A DNA stretch of 64,000 nt from Sepiola atlantica (taxonomy: Eukaryota > Mollusca > Cephalopoda > Sepiida > Sepiolidae). The stretch covers positions 496,001 to 560,000 of the forward strand of contig CAUVYP010001193.1 in NCBI GenBank assembly GCA_963556195.1, read 5' to 3'. This document shows, piece after piece, positions 22,591 through 37,778 of the stretch. Made by a program: the position numbers and the translations under genes. The notes beneath the pieces are model-generated. The model searched no databases, had not been told where the DNA came from, and was given only the letters and a program-made list of their open reading frames with translations. The first letter of the stretch is position 1; every line of letters starts with the position of its first letter.

Positions 22591-25500
22591 GCCATTCGTG
22601 TTTTTCATTAGTTTTTCACGAATATCGATTACACGCACATCCACATTAGAAAGTCATAATTCCATGTTGTAAAGCGTAAACCTGATGAAATCTAGTGAAA
22701 ATTGACTCGCACAACGTGTTTTTCATTAGTTATTCACGAATATCGTTTACACAAACATCCACATTCGAAAGTCATAATTCCATGTTGTAAAGCGTAAACC
22801 TGATGAAATCTAGTGAAAATCGTCTCGCACAACGTGTTTTTCATTAGTTATTCACGAATATCGTTTACACAAACATCCACATTAGAAGTCATAATTCCAT
22901 GTTGTAAAGCGTAAACCTGATGAAATCAAGTGAAAATCGTTTCGCACAACGTGTTTTTACTCAGTTATTCACGAATATCGTTTACACAAACATCCACATT
23001 CAAAAGTCATAATTCCATGTTATAAAGCGTAAACCTGATGAAATCTAGTGAAAATCGACTCGCACAACGTGTTTTTCATTAGTTATTCACGGATATCCTT
23101 TACACAAACATCCACATTCGAAAGTCATAATTCCATGTTGTAAAGCGTAAACCTGATGAAATCTAGTGAAAATCGTCTCGCACAACGTGTTTTTCATTAT
23201 TTTTTCACGAATATTGATTACACGCACATCCACATTAGAAAGTCATAATTCCATGTTGTAAAGCGTAAACCTGATGAAATCAAGTGAAAATCGTCTCGCA
23301 CAACGTGTTTTTACTCAGTTATTCACGAATATCGATTAGACAAACATCCACATTCTAAATTCATAATTCCATGTTGTAAAGCGTAAACCTGATGAAATCT
23401 AGTGAAAATCGTCTCGCACAACGTGTTTTTCATTAGTTTTTCACGAATATCGATTAGACAAACATCCACATTCTAAATTCATAAATCCATGTTGTAAAGC
23501 GTAAACCTGATGAAATCAAGTGAAAATCGACTCGCACAACGTGTTTTTCATTAGTTATTCACGGATATCGTTTACACAAACATCCACATTCAAAAGTCAT
23601 AATTCCATGTTGTAAAGCGTAAACCTGATGAAATCTAGTGAAAATCGACTCGCACAACGTGTTTTTCATTAGTTATTCACGGACATCGTTTACACAAACA
23701 TCCACATTCGAAAGTCATAATTCCATGTTGTAAAGCGTAAACCTGATGAAAGCTAGCGAAAATCGTCTCGCACAACGTGTTTTTCATTAGTTTTTCAGGA
23801 ATATTGTTTACACAAACATCCACATTCGAAAGTCATAATTCCATGTTGTAAAGCGTAAACCTGATGAAATCAAGTGAAAATCGTCTCGCACAACGTGTTT
23901 TTACTCAGTTATTCACGAATATCGATTAGACAAACATCTACAATCGAAAGTCATAATTCCATGATGTAAAAGCGTAAACCGTATGAAATCAAGTGAAAAT
24001 CGTCTCGCACAACGTGTTTTTACTCAGTTATTCACGAATATCGTTTACACAAACATCCACATTCAAAAGTCATAAATCCATGTTGTAAAGCGTAAACCTG
24101 ATGAAATCAAGTGAAAATCGTCTCGCACAACGTGTTTTTACTCAGTTATTCACGAATATCGTTTACACAAACATCCACATTCGAAAGTCATAATTCCATG
24201 TTGTAAAGCGTAAACCTGATGAAATCAAGTGAAAATCGTCTCGCACAACGTGTTTTTACTCAGTTATTCACGAATATCGATTAGACAAACATCCACATTC
24301 TAAATTCATAAATCCATGTTGTAAAGCGTAAACCTGATGAAATCTAGTGAAAATCGTCTCGCACAACGTGTTTTTCATTAGTTTTTCACGAATATCGATT
24401 ACACGCACATCCACATTAGAAAGTCATAATTCCATGTTGTAAAGCGTAAACCGTATGAAATCAAGTTAAAATCGTCTCGCACAACGTGTTTTTACTCAGT
24501 TATTCACGAATATCGTTTACACAAACATCCACATTAGAAAGTCATAATTCCATGTTGTAAAGCGTAAACCTGATGAAATCAAGTGAAAATCGTCTCGCAC
24601 AACGTGTTTTTACTCAGTTATTCACGAATATCGATTAGACAAACATCCACATTCTAAATTCATAATTCCATGTTGTAAAGCGTAAACCTGATGAAATCTA
24701 GTGAAAATCGTCTCGCACAACGTGTTTTTCATTAGTTTTTCACGAATATCGATTACACGCACATCCACATTAGAAAGTCATAATTCCATGTTGTAAAGCG
24801 TAAACCGTATGAAATCAAGTGAAAATCGACTCGCACAACGTGTTTTTACTCAGTTATTCACGAATATCGTTTACACAAACATCCACATTCGAAAGTCATA
24901 ATTCCATGTTGTAAAGCGTAAACCTGATGAAAGCTAGCGAAAATCGTCTCGCACAACGTGTTTTTCATTAGTTTTTCAGGAATATTGATTACACAAACAT
25001 CAACATTCGAAAGTCATAATTCCATGTTGTAAAGCGTAAACCTGATGAAATCAAGTGAAAATCGTCTCGCACAACGTGTTTTTACTCAGTTATTCACGAA
25101 TATCGTTTACACAAACATCCACATTCGAAAGTCATAATTCCATGTTGTAAAGCGTAAACCTGATGAAATCTAGTGAAAATCGTCTCGCACAACGTGTTTT
25201 TCATTAGTTATTCACGGATATCGTTTACACAAACATCCACATTCGAAAGTCATAATTCCATGTTGTAAAGCGTAAACCTGATGAAATCAAGTGAAAATCG
25301 TCTCGCACAACGTGTTTTTACTCAGTTATTCACGAATATCGATTAGACAAACATCCACATTCTAAATTCATAAATCCATGTTGTAAAGCGTAAACCTGAT
25401 GAAATCTAGTGAAAATCGTCTCGCACAACGTGTTTTTCATTAGTTTTTCACGAATATCGATTACACGCACATCCACATTAGAAAGTCATAATTCCATGTT

Positions 25501-28500
25501 GTAAAGCGTAAACCTGATGAAAGCTAGCGAAAATCGTCTCGCACAACGTGTTTTTCATTAGTTTTTCAGGAATATTGATTACACAAACATCAACATTAGA
25601 AAGTCATAATTCCATGTTGTAAAGCGTAAACCTGATGAAATCAAGTGAAAATCGTCTCGCACAACGTGTTTTTACTCAGTTATTCACGAATATCGATTAG
25701 ACAAACATCCACATTCTAAATTCATAATTCCATGTTGTAAAGCGTAAACCTGATGAAATCTAGTGAAAATCGTCTCGCACAACGTGTTTTTCATTAGTTT
25801 TTCACGAATATCGATTACACGCACATCCACATTAGAAAGTCATAATTCCATGTTGTAAAGCGTAAACCGTATGAAATCAAGTGAAAATCGACTCGCACAA
25901 CGTGTTTTTACTCAGTTATTCACGAATATCGTTTACACAAACATCCACATTCGAAAGTCATAATTCCATGTTGTAAAGCGTAAACCTGATGAAAGCTAGC
26001 GAAAATCGTCTCGCACAACGTGTTTTTCATTAGTTTTTCAGGAATATTGATTACACAAACATCAACATTCGAAAGTCATAATTCCATGTTGTAAAGCGTA
26101 AACCTGATGAAATCAAGTGAAAATCGTCTCGCACAACGTGTTTTTACTCAGTTATTCACGAATATCGATTAGACAAACATCCACATTCTAAATTCATAAA
26201 TCCATGTTGTAAAGCGTAAACCTGATGAAATCTAGTGAAAATCGTCTCGCACAACGTGTTTTTCATTAGTTTTTCACGAATATCGATTACACGCACATCC
26301 ACATTAGAAAGTCATAATTCCATGTTGTAAAGCGTAAACCGTATGAAATCAAGTGAAAATCGACTCGCACAACGTGTTTTTACTCAGTTATTCACGAATA
26401 TCGATTAGACAAACATCCACATTCTAAATTCATAAATCCATGTTGTAAAGCGTAAACCTGATGAAATCAAGTGAAAATCGACGCGCACAACGTGTTTTGC
26501 ATTAGTTTTTCACGAATATCGATTACACGCACATCCACATTAGAAAGTCATAATTCCATGTTGTAAAGCGTAAACCTGATGAAATCTAGTGAAAATCGTC
26601 TCGCCATTCGTGTTTTTCATTAGTTTTTCACGAATATCGATTACACGCACATCCACATTAGAAAGTCATAATTCCATGTTGTAAAGCGTAAACCTGATGA
26701 AATCTAGTGAAAATTGACTCGCACAACGTGTTTTTCATTAGTTATTCACGAATATCGTTTACACAAACATCCACATTCGAAAGTCATAATTCCATGTTGT
26801 AAAGCGTAAACCTGATGAAATCTAGTGAAAATCGTCTCGCACAACGTGTTTTTCATTAGTTATTCACGAATATCGTTTACACAAACATCCACATTAGAAA
26901 GTCATAATTCCATGTTGTAAAGCGTAAACCTGATGAAATCAAGTGAAAATCGTCTCGCACAACGTGTTTTTACTCAGTTATTCACGAATATCGTTTATAC
27001 AAACATCCACATTCAAAAGTCATAATTCCATGTTATAAAGCGTAAACCTGATGAAATCTAGTGAAAATCGACTCGCACAACGTGTTTTTCATTAGTTATT
27101 CACGGATATCCTTTACACAAACATCCACATTCGAAAGTCATAATTCCATGTTGTAAAGCGTAAACCTGATGAAATCTAGTGAAAATCGTCTCGCACAACG
27201 TGTTTTTCATTATTTTTTCACGAATATTGATTACACGCACATCCACATTAGAAAGTCATAATTCCATGTTGTAAAGCGTAAACCTGATGAAATCAAGTGA
27301 AAATCGTCTCGCACAACGTGTTTTTACTCAGTTATTCACGAATATCGATTAGACAAACATCCACATTCTAAATTCATAATTCCATGTTGTAAAGCGTAAA
27401 CCTGATGAAATCTAGTGAAAATCGTCTCGCACAACGTGTTTTTCATTAGTTTTTCACGAATATCGATTAGACAAACATCCACATTCTAAATTCATAAATC
27501 CATGTTGTAAAGCGTAAACCTGATGAAATCAAGTGAAAATCGACTCGCACAACGTGTTTTTCATTAGTTATTCACGGATATCGTTTACACAAACATCCAC
27601 ATTCAAAAGTCATAATTCCATGTTGTAAAGCGTAAACCTGATGAAATCTAGTGAAAATCGACTCGCACAACGTGTTTTTCATTAGTTATTCACGGACATC
27701 GTTTACACAAACATCCACATTCGAAAGTCATAATTCCATGTTGTAAAGCGTAAACCTGATGAAAGCTAGCGAAAATCGTCTCGCACAACGTGTTTTTCAT
27801 TAGTTTTTCAGGAATATTGATTACACAAACATCCACATTCGAAAGTCATAATTCCATGTTGTAAAGCGTAAACCTGATGAAATCAAGTGAAAATCGTCTC
27901 GCACAACGTGTTTTTACTCAGTTATTCACGAATATCGATTAGACAAACATCTACAATCGAAAGTCATAATTCCATGATGTAAAAGCGTAAACCGTATGAA
28001 ATCAAGTGAAAATCGTCTCGCACAACGTGTTTTTACTCAGTTATTCACGAATATCGTTTACACAAACATCCACATTCAAAAGTCATAATTCCATGTTTAA
28101 AAGCGTAAACCTGATGAAAGCTAGCGAAAATCGTCTCGCACAACGTGTTTTTCATTAGTTTTTCAGGAATATTGATTACACAAACATCCACATTCGAAAG
28201 TCATAATTCCATGTTGTAAAGCGTAAACCTGATGAAATCAAGTGAAAATCGTCTCGCACAACGTGTTTTTACTCAGTTATTCACGAATATCGATTAGACA
28301 AACATCCACATTCTAAATTCATAAATCCATGTTGTAAAGCGTAAACCTGATGAAATCAAGTGAAAATCGTCTCGCACAACGTGTTTTTACTCAGTTATTC
28401 ACGAATATCGTTTACACAAACATCCACATTCGAAAGTCATAATTCCATGTTGTAAAGCGTAAACCTGATGAAATCTAGTGAAAATCGTCTCGCACAACGT

Positions 28501-30000
28501 GTTTTTCATTAGTTATTCACGGATATCGTTTACACAAACATCCACATTCGAAAGTCATAATTCCATGTTGTAAAGCGTAAACCTGATGAAATCAAGTGAA
28601 AATCGTCTCGCACAACGTGTTTTTACTCAGTTATTCACGAATATCGATTAGACAAACATCCACATTCTAAATTCATAAATCCATGTTGTAAAGCGTAAAC
28701 CTGATGAAATCTAGTGAAAATCGTCTCGCACAACGTGTTTTTCATTAGTTTTTCACGAATATCGATTACACGCACATCCACATTAGAAAGTCATAATTCC
28801 ATGTTGTAAAGCGTAAACCGTATGAAATCAAGTTAAAATCGTCTCGCACAACGTGTTTTTACTCAGTTATTCACGAATATCGTTTACACAAACATCCACA
28901 TTAGAAAGTCATAATTCCATGTTGTAAAGCGTAAACCTGATGAAATCAAGTGAAAATCGTCTCGCACAACGTGTTTTTACTCAGTTATTCACGAATATCG
29001 ATTAGACAAACATCCACATTCTAAATTCATAATTCCATGTTGTAAAGCGTAAACCTGATGAAATCTAGTGAAAATCGTCTCGCACAACGTGTTTTTCATT
29101 AGTTTTTCACGAATATCGATTACACGCACATCCACATTAGAAAGTCATAATTCCATGTTGTAAAGCGTAAACCGTATGAAATTAAGTGAAAATCGACTCG
29201 CACAACGTGTTTTTACTCAGTTATTCACGAATATCGTTTACACAAACATCCACATTCGAAAGTCATAATTCCATGTTATAAAGCGTAAACCTGATGAAAG
29301 CTAGCGAAAATCGTCTCGCACAACGTGTTTTTCATTAGTTTTTCAGGAATATTGATTACACAAACATCAACATTCGAAAGTCATAATTCCATGTTGTAAA
29401 GCGTAAACCTGATGAAATCAAGTGAAAATCGTCTCGCACAACGTGTTTTTACTCAGTTATTCACGAATATCGATTAGACAAACATCCACATTCTAAATTC
29501 ATAAATCCATGTTGTAAAGCGTAAACCTGATGAAATCTAGTGAAAATCGTCTCGCACAACGTGTTTTTCATTAGTTTTTCACGAATATCGATTACACGCA
29601 CATCCACATTAGAAAGTCATAATTCCATGTTGTAAAGCGTAAACCGTATGAAATCAAGTGAAAATCGACTCGCACAACGTGTTTTTCATTAGTTATTCAC
29701 GTATATCGTTTACACAAACATCCACATTCGAAAGTCATAATTCCATGTTGTAAAGCGTAAACCTGATGAAATCTAGTGAAAATTGACTCGCACAACGTGT
29801 TTTTCATTAGTTATTCACGAATATCGTTTACACAAACATCCACATTCGAAAGTCATAATTCCATGTTGTAAAGCGTAAACCTGATGAAATCTAGTGAAAA
29901 TCATCTCGCACAACGTGTTTTTCATTAGTTATTCACGAATATCGTTTACACAAACATCCACATTCAAAAGTCATAATTCCATGTTGTAAAGCGTAAACCT
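22591..30000 (+). repeat. 34-mer (4,012 bp) and 28-mer-like higher-order repeats
   Basis: GCCATTCG, a rare variant, is at 22591 and 26603, exactly 34 x 118 bp apart. From 26603 to about 30.0 kb the monomer order resembles the 28-mers on the left of the insertion. The longer first copy lacks the CATGTTTAAAAGCG monomer and has instead a local expansion: AAGCTAGCG monomers at 24931, 25521 and 25993 are 5 and 4 monomers apart, marking a roughly 9-monomer duplication. Edges are approximate. Confidence 0.75.
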
Positions 30001-33000
30001 GATGAAATCAAGTGAAAATCGTCTCGCACAACGTGTTTTTCATTAGTTTTTCACGAATATTGATTACACGCACATCCACATTAGAAAGTCATAATTCCAT
30101 GTTGTAAAGCGTAAACCTGATGAAATCAAGTGAAAATCGTCTCGCACAACGTGTTTTTACTCAGTTATTCACGAATATCGATTAGACAAACATCCACATT
30201 CTAAATTCATAATTCCATGTTGTAAAGCGTAAACCTGATGAAATCTAGTGAAAATCGTCTCGCACAACGTGTTTTTCATTAGTTTTTCACGAATATCGAT
30301 TACACGCACATCCACATTAGAAAGTCATAATTCCATGTTGTAAAGCGTAAACCGTATGAAATCAAGTGAAAATCGACTCGCACAACGTGTTTTTCATTAG
30401 TTATTCACGTATATCGTTTACACAAACATCCACATTCGAAAGTCATAATTCCATGTTGTAAAGCGTAAACCTGATGAAATCTAGTGAAAATTGACTCGCA
30501 CAACGTGTTTTTCATTAGTTATTCACGAATATCGTTTACACAAACATCCACATTCGAAAGTCATAATTCCATGTTGTAAAGCGTAAACCTGATGAAATCA
30601 AGTGAAAATCGTCTCGCACAACGTGTTTTTACTCAGTTATTCACGAATATCGATTAGACAAACATCCACATTCTAAATTCATAAATCCATGTTGTAAAGC
30701 GTAAACCTGATGAAATCAAGTGAAAATCGTCTCGCACAACGTGTTTTTACTCAGTTATTCACGAATATCGATTAGACAAACATCTACAATCGAAAGTCAT
30801 AATTCCATGTTGTAAAGCGTAAACCGTATGAAATCAAGTGAAAATCGTCTCGCACAACGTGTTTTTACTCAGTTATTCACGAATATCGATTAGACAAACA
30901 TCCACATTCTAAATTCATAAATCCATGTTGTAAAGCGTAAACCTGATGAAATCTAGTGAAAATCGTCTCGCACAACGTGTTTTTCATTAGTTTTTCACGA
31001 ATATCGATTACACGCACATCCACATTAGAAAGTCATAATTCCATGTTGTAAAGCGTAAACCGTATGAAATCAAGTGAAAATCGACTCGCACAACGTGTTT
31101 TTACTCAGTTATTCACGAATATCGTTTACACAAACATCCACATTCGAAAGTCATAATTCCATGTTGTAAAGCGTAAACCTGATGAAAGCTTGCGAAAATC
31201 GTCTCGCACAACGTGTTTTTCATTAGTTTTTCAGGAATATTGATTACACAAACATCCACATTCGAAAGTCATAATTCCATGTTGTAAAGCATAAACCTGA
31301 TGAAATCAAGTGAAAATCGTCTCGCACAACGTGTTTTTACTCAGTTATTCACGAATATCGATTAGACAAACATCCACATTCTAAATTCATAAATCCATGT
31401 TGTAAAGCGTAAACCTGATGAAATCAAGTGAAAATCGTCTCGCACAACGTGTTTTTCATTATTTTTTCACGAATATCGATTACACGCACATCCACATTAG
31501 AAAGTCATAATTCCATGTTGTAAAGCGTAAACCGTATGAAATCAAGTGAAAATCGACTCGCACAACGTGTTTTTCATTAGTTATTCACGTATATCGTTTA
31601 CACAAACATCCACATTCGAAAGTCATAATTCCATGTTGTAAAGCGTAAACCTGATGAAATCTAGTGAAAATCGACTCGCACAACGTGTTTTTCATTAGTT
31701 ATTCACGGATATCGTTTACACAAACATCCACATTCGAAAGTCATAATTCCATGTTGTAAAGCGTAAACCTGATGAAATCTAGTGAAAATCGTCTCGCACA
31801 ACGTGTTTTTCATTAGTTATTCACGAATATCGTTTACACAAACATCCACATTCAAAAGTCATAATTCCATGTTGTAAAGCGTAAACCTGATGAAATCAAG
31901 TGAAAATCGACTCGCACAACGTGTTTTTCATTAGTTATTCACGGATATCGTTTACACAAACATCCACATTCGAAAGTCATAATTCCATGTTGTAAAGCGT
32001 AAACCTGATGAAATCAAGTGAAAATCGTCTCGCACAACGTGTTTTTACTCAGTTATTCACGAATATCGATTAGACAAACATCCACATTCTAAATTCATAA
32101 TTCCATGTTGTAAAGCGTAAACCTGATGAAATCTAGTGAAAATCGTCTCGCACAACGTGTTTTTCATTAGTTTTTCACGAATATCGATTACACGCACATC
32201 CACATTAGAAAGTCATAATTCCATGTTGTAAAGCGTAAACCGTATGAAATCAAGTGAAAATCGACTCGCACAACGTGTTTTTCATTAGTTATTCACGTAT
32301 ATCGTTTACACAAACATCCACATTCGAAAGTCATAATTCCATGTTGTAAAGCGTAAACCTGATGAAATCTAGTGAAAATTGACTCGCACAACGTGTTTTT
32401 CATTAGTTATTCACGAATATCGTTTACACAAACATCCACATTCGAAAGTCATAATTCCATGTTGTAAAGCGTAAACCTGATGAAATCAAGTGAAAATCGT
32501 CTCGCACAACGTGTTTTTACTCAGTTATTCACGAATATCGATTAGACAAACATCCACATTCTAAATTCATAAATCCATGTTGTAAAGCGTAAACCTGATG
32601 AAATCTAGTGAAAATCGTCTCGCACAACGTGTTTTTCATTAGTTTTTCACGAATATCGATTACACGCACATCCACATTAGAAAGTCATAATTCCATGTTG
32701 TAAAGCGTAAACCGTATGAAATCAAGTGAAAATCGTCTCGCACAACGTGTTTTTACTCAGTTATTCACGAATATCGTTTACACAAACATCCACATTCAAA
32801 AGTCATAATTCCATGTTATAAAGCGTAAACCTGATGAAATCTAGTGAAAATCGACTCGCACAACGTGTTTTTCATTAGTTATTCACGGATATCCTTTACA
32901 CAAACATCCACATTCGAAAGTCATAATTCCATGTTGTAAAGCGTAAACCTGATGAAATCTAGTGAAAATCGTCTCGCACAACGTGTTTTTCATTAGTTTT

Positions 33001-35890
33001 TCACGAATATTGATTACACGCACATCCACATTAGAAAGTCATAATTCCATGTTGTAAAGCGTAAACCTGATGAAATCAAGTGAAAATCGTCTCGCACAAC
33101 GTGTTTTTACTCAGTTATTCACGAATATCGATTAGACAAACATCCACATTCTAAATTCATAATTCCATGTTGTAAAGCGTAAACCTGATGAAATCTAGTG
33201 AAAATCGTCTCGCACAACGTGTTTTTCATTAGTTTTTCACGAATATCGATTACACGCACATCCACATTCGAAAGTCATAATTCCATGTTGTAAAGCGTAA
33301 ACCTGATGAAATCTAGTGAAAATCGACTCGCACAACGTGTTTTTCATTAGTTATTCACGAATATCGTTTACACAAACATCCACATTCAAAAGTCATAATT
33401 CCATGTTATAAAGCGTAAACCTGATGAAATCTAGTGAAAATCGACTCGCACAACGTGTTTTTCATTAGTTATTCACGGATATCGTTTACACAAACATCCA
33501 CATTCGAAAGTCATAATTCCATGTTGTAAAGCGTAAACCTGATGAAATCAAGTGAAAATCGTCTCGCACAACGTGTTTTTACTCAGTTATTCACGAATAT
33601 CGATTAGACAAACATCCACATTCTAAATTCATAATTCCATGTTGTAAAGCGTAAACCTGATGAAATCTAGTGAAAATCGTCTCGCACAACGTGTTTTTCA
33701 TTAGTTTTTCACGAATATCGATTACACGCACATCCACATTAGAAAGTCATAATTCCATGTTGTAAAGCGTAAACCGTATGAAATCAAGTGAAAATCGACT
33801 CGCACAACGTGTTTTTACTCAGTTATTCACGAATATCGTTTACACAAACATCCACATTCGAAAGTCATAATTCCATGTTGTAAAGCGTAAACCTGATGAA
33901 AGCTAGCGAAAATCGTCTCGCACAACGTGTTTTTCATTAGTTTTTCAGGAATATTGATTACACAAACATCCACATTCGAAAGTCATAATTCCATGTTGTA
34001 AAGCGTAAACCTGATGAAATCAAGTGAAAATCGTCTCGCACAACGTGTTTTTACTCAGTTATTCACGAATATCGATTAGACAAACATCCACATTCTAAAT
34101 TCATAAATCCATGTTGTAAAGCGTAAACCTGATGAAATCTAGTGAAAATCGTCTCGCACAACGTGTTTTTCATTAGTTTTTCACGAATATCGATTACACG
34201 CACATCCACATTAGAAAGTCATAATTCCATGTTGTAAAGCGTAAACCGTATGAAATCAAGTGAAAATCGACTCGCACAACGTGTTTTTCATTAGTTATTC
34301 ACGTATATCGTTTACACAAACATCCACATTCGAAAGTCATAATTCCATGTTGTAAAGCGTAAACCTGATGAAATCTAGTGAAAATCGACTCGCACAACGT
34401 GTTTTTCATTAGTTATTCACGGATATCGTTTACACAAACATCCACATTCGAAAGTCATAATTCCATGTTGTAAAGCGTAAACCTGATGAAATCTAGTGAA
34501 AATCGTCTCGCACAACGTGTTTTTCATTAGTTATTCACGAATATCGTTTACACAAACATCCACATTCAAAAGTCATAATTCCATGTTGTAAAGCGTAAAC
34601 CTGATGAAATCAAGTGAAAATCGACTCGCACAACGTGTTTTTCATTAGTTATTCACGGATATCGTTTACACAAACATCCACATTCGAAAGTCATAATTCC
34701 ATGTTGTAAAGCGTAAACCTGATGAAATCAAGTGAAAATCGTCTCGCACAACGTGTTTTTACTCAGTTATTCACGAATATCGATTAGACAAACATCCACA
34801 TTCTAAATTCATAATTCCATGTTGTAAAGCGTAAACCTGATGAAATCTAGTGAAAATCGTCTCGCACAACGTGTTTTTCATTAGTTTTTCACGAATATCG
34901 ATTACACGCACATCCACATTAGAAAGTCATAATTCCATGTTGTAAAGCGTAAACCGTATGAAATCAAGTGAAAATCGACTCGCACAACGTGTTTTTCATT
35001 AGTTATTCACGTATATCGTTTACACAAACATCCACATTCGAAAGTCATAATTCCATGTTGTAAAGCGTAAACCTGATGAAATCTAGTGAAAATTGACTCG
35101 CACAACGTGTTTTTCATTAGTTATTCACGAATATCGTTTACACAAACATCCACATTCGAAAGTCATAATTCCATGTTGTAAAGCGTAAACCTGATGAAAT
35201 CAAGTGAAAATCGTCTCGCACAACGTGTTTTTACTCAGTTATTCACGAATATCGTTTACACAAACATCCACATTCAAAAGTCATAATTCCATGTTATAAA
35301 GCGTAAACCTGATGAAATCTAGTGAAAATCGACTCGCACAACGTGTTTTTCATTAGTTATTCACGGATATCGTTTACACAAACATCCACATTCGAAAGTC
35401 ATAATTCCATGTTGTAAAGCGTAAACCTGATGAAATCTAGTGAAAATCGTCTCGCACAACGTGTTTTTCATTAGTTTTTCACGAATATTGATTACACGCA
35501 CATCCACATTAGAAAGTCATAATTCCATGTTGTAAAGCGTAAACCTGATGAAATCAAGTGAAAATCGTCTCGCACAACGTGTTTTTACTCAGTTATTCAC
35601 GAATATCGATTAGACAAACATCCACATTCTAAATTCATAATTCCATGTTGTAAAGCGTAAACCTGATGAAATCTAGTGAAAATCGTCTCGCACAACGTGT
35701 TTTTCATTAGTTTTTCACGAATATCGATTACACGCACATCCACATTAGAAAGTCATAATTCCATGTTGTAAAGCGTAAACCGTATGAAATCAAGTGAAAA
35801 TCGACTCACACAACGTGTTTTTACTCAGTTATTCACGAATATCGTTTACACAAACATCCACAGTCAAAAGTCATAATTCCATGTTGTAAA

Positions 35891-37778
35891 GCGTAAACCT
35901 GATGAAATCTAGTGAAAATTGACTCGCACAACGTGTTTTTCATTAGTTATTCACGAATATCGTTTACACAAACATCCACATTCGAAAGTCATAATTCCAT
36001 GTTGTAAAGCGTAAACCTGATGAAATCTAGTGAAAATCGACTCGCACAACGTGTTTTTCATTAGTTATTCACGAATATCGTTTACACAAACATCCACATT
36101 CAAAAGTCATAATTCCATGTTATAAAGCGTAAACCTGATGAAATCTAGTGAAAATCGACTCGCACAACGTGTTTTTCATTAGTTATTCACGGATATCGTT
36201 TACACAAACATCCACATTCGAAAGTCATAATTCCATGTTGTAAAGCGTAAACCTGATGAAATCAAGTGAAAATCGTCTCGCACAACGTGTTTTTACTCAG
36301 TTATTCACGAATATCGATTAGACAAACATCCACATTCTAAATTCATAATTCCATGTTGTAAAGCGTAAACCTGATGAAATCTAGTGAAAATCGTCTCGCA
36401 CAACGTGTTTTTCATTAGTTTTTCACGAATATCGATTACACGCACATCCACATTAGAAAGTCATAATTCCATGTTGTAAAGCGTAAACCGTATGAAATCA
36501 AGTGAAAATCGACTCGCACAACGTGTTTTTACTCAGTTATTCACGAATATCGTTTACACAAACATCCACATTCGAAAGTCATAATTCCATGTTGTAAAGC
36601 GTAAACCTGATGAAAGCTAGCGAAAATCGTCTCGCACAACGTGTTTTTCATTAGTTTTTCAGGAATATTGCTTACACAAACATCCACATTCGAAAGTCAT
36701 AATTCCATGTTGTAAAGCGTAAACCTGATGAAATCAAGTGAAAATCGTCTCGCACAACGTGTTTTTACTCAGTTATTCACGAATATCGATTAGACAAACA
36801 TCCACATTCTAAATTCATAAATCCATGTTGTAAAGCGTAAACCTGATGAAATCTAGTGAAAATTGACTCGCACAACGTGTTTTTCATTAGTTATTCACGA
36901 ATATCGTTTACACAAACATCCACATTCGAAAGTCATAATTCCATGTTGTAAAGCGTAAACCTGATGAAATCTAGTGAAAATCGACTCGCACAACGTGTTT
37001 TTCATTAGTTATTCACGAATATCGTTTACACAAACATCCACATTCAAAAGTCATAATTCCATGTTATAAAGCGTAAACCTGATGAAATCTAGTGAAAATC
37101 GACTCGCACAACGTGTTTTTCATTAGTTATTCACGGATATCGTTTACACAAACATCCACATTCAAAAGTCATAATTCCATGTTGTAAAGCGTAAACCTGA
37201 TGAAATCAAGTGAAAATCGTCTCGCACAACGTGTTTTTACTCAGTTATTCACGAATATCGATTAGACAAACATCCACATTCTAAATTCATAATTCCATGT
37301 TGTAAAGCGTAAACCTGATGAAATCTAGTGAAAATCGTCTCGCACAACGTGTTTTTCATTAGTTTTTCACGAATATCGATTACACGCACATCCACATTAG
37401 AAAGTCATAATTCCATGTTGTAAAGCGTAAACCGTATGAAATCAAGTGAAAATCGACTCGCACAACGTGTTTTTACTCAGTTATTCACGAATATCGTTTA
37501 CACAAACATCCACATTCGAAAGTCATAATTCCATGTTGTAAAGCGTAAACCTGATGAAAGCTAGCGAAAATCGTCTCGCACAACGTGTTTTTCATTAGTT
37601 TTTCAGGAATATTGCTTACACAAACATCCACATTCGAAAGTCATAATTCCATGTTGTAAAGCGTAAACCTGATGAAATCAAGTGAAAATCGTCTCGCACA
37701 ACGTGTTTTTACTCAGTTATTCACGAATATCGATTAGACAAACATCCACATTCTAAATTCATAAATCCATGTTGTAAA
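35891..37778 (+). repeat. Tandem 8-mer duplication, 2 x 944 bp
   Basis: The block 35891-36834 is repeated as 36835-37778, exactly 8 x 118 bp later. Both carry AATATTGCTTACAC (36667 and 37611 at ATTG), a variant not seen elsewhere in the window, where the base is normally A or T. I noticed one difference: ATTCGAAAG in the first copy is ATTCAAAAG in the second, near 37163. Confidence 0.88.
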
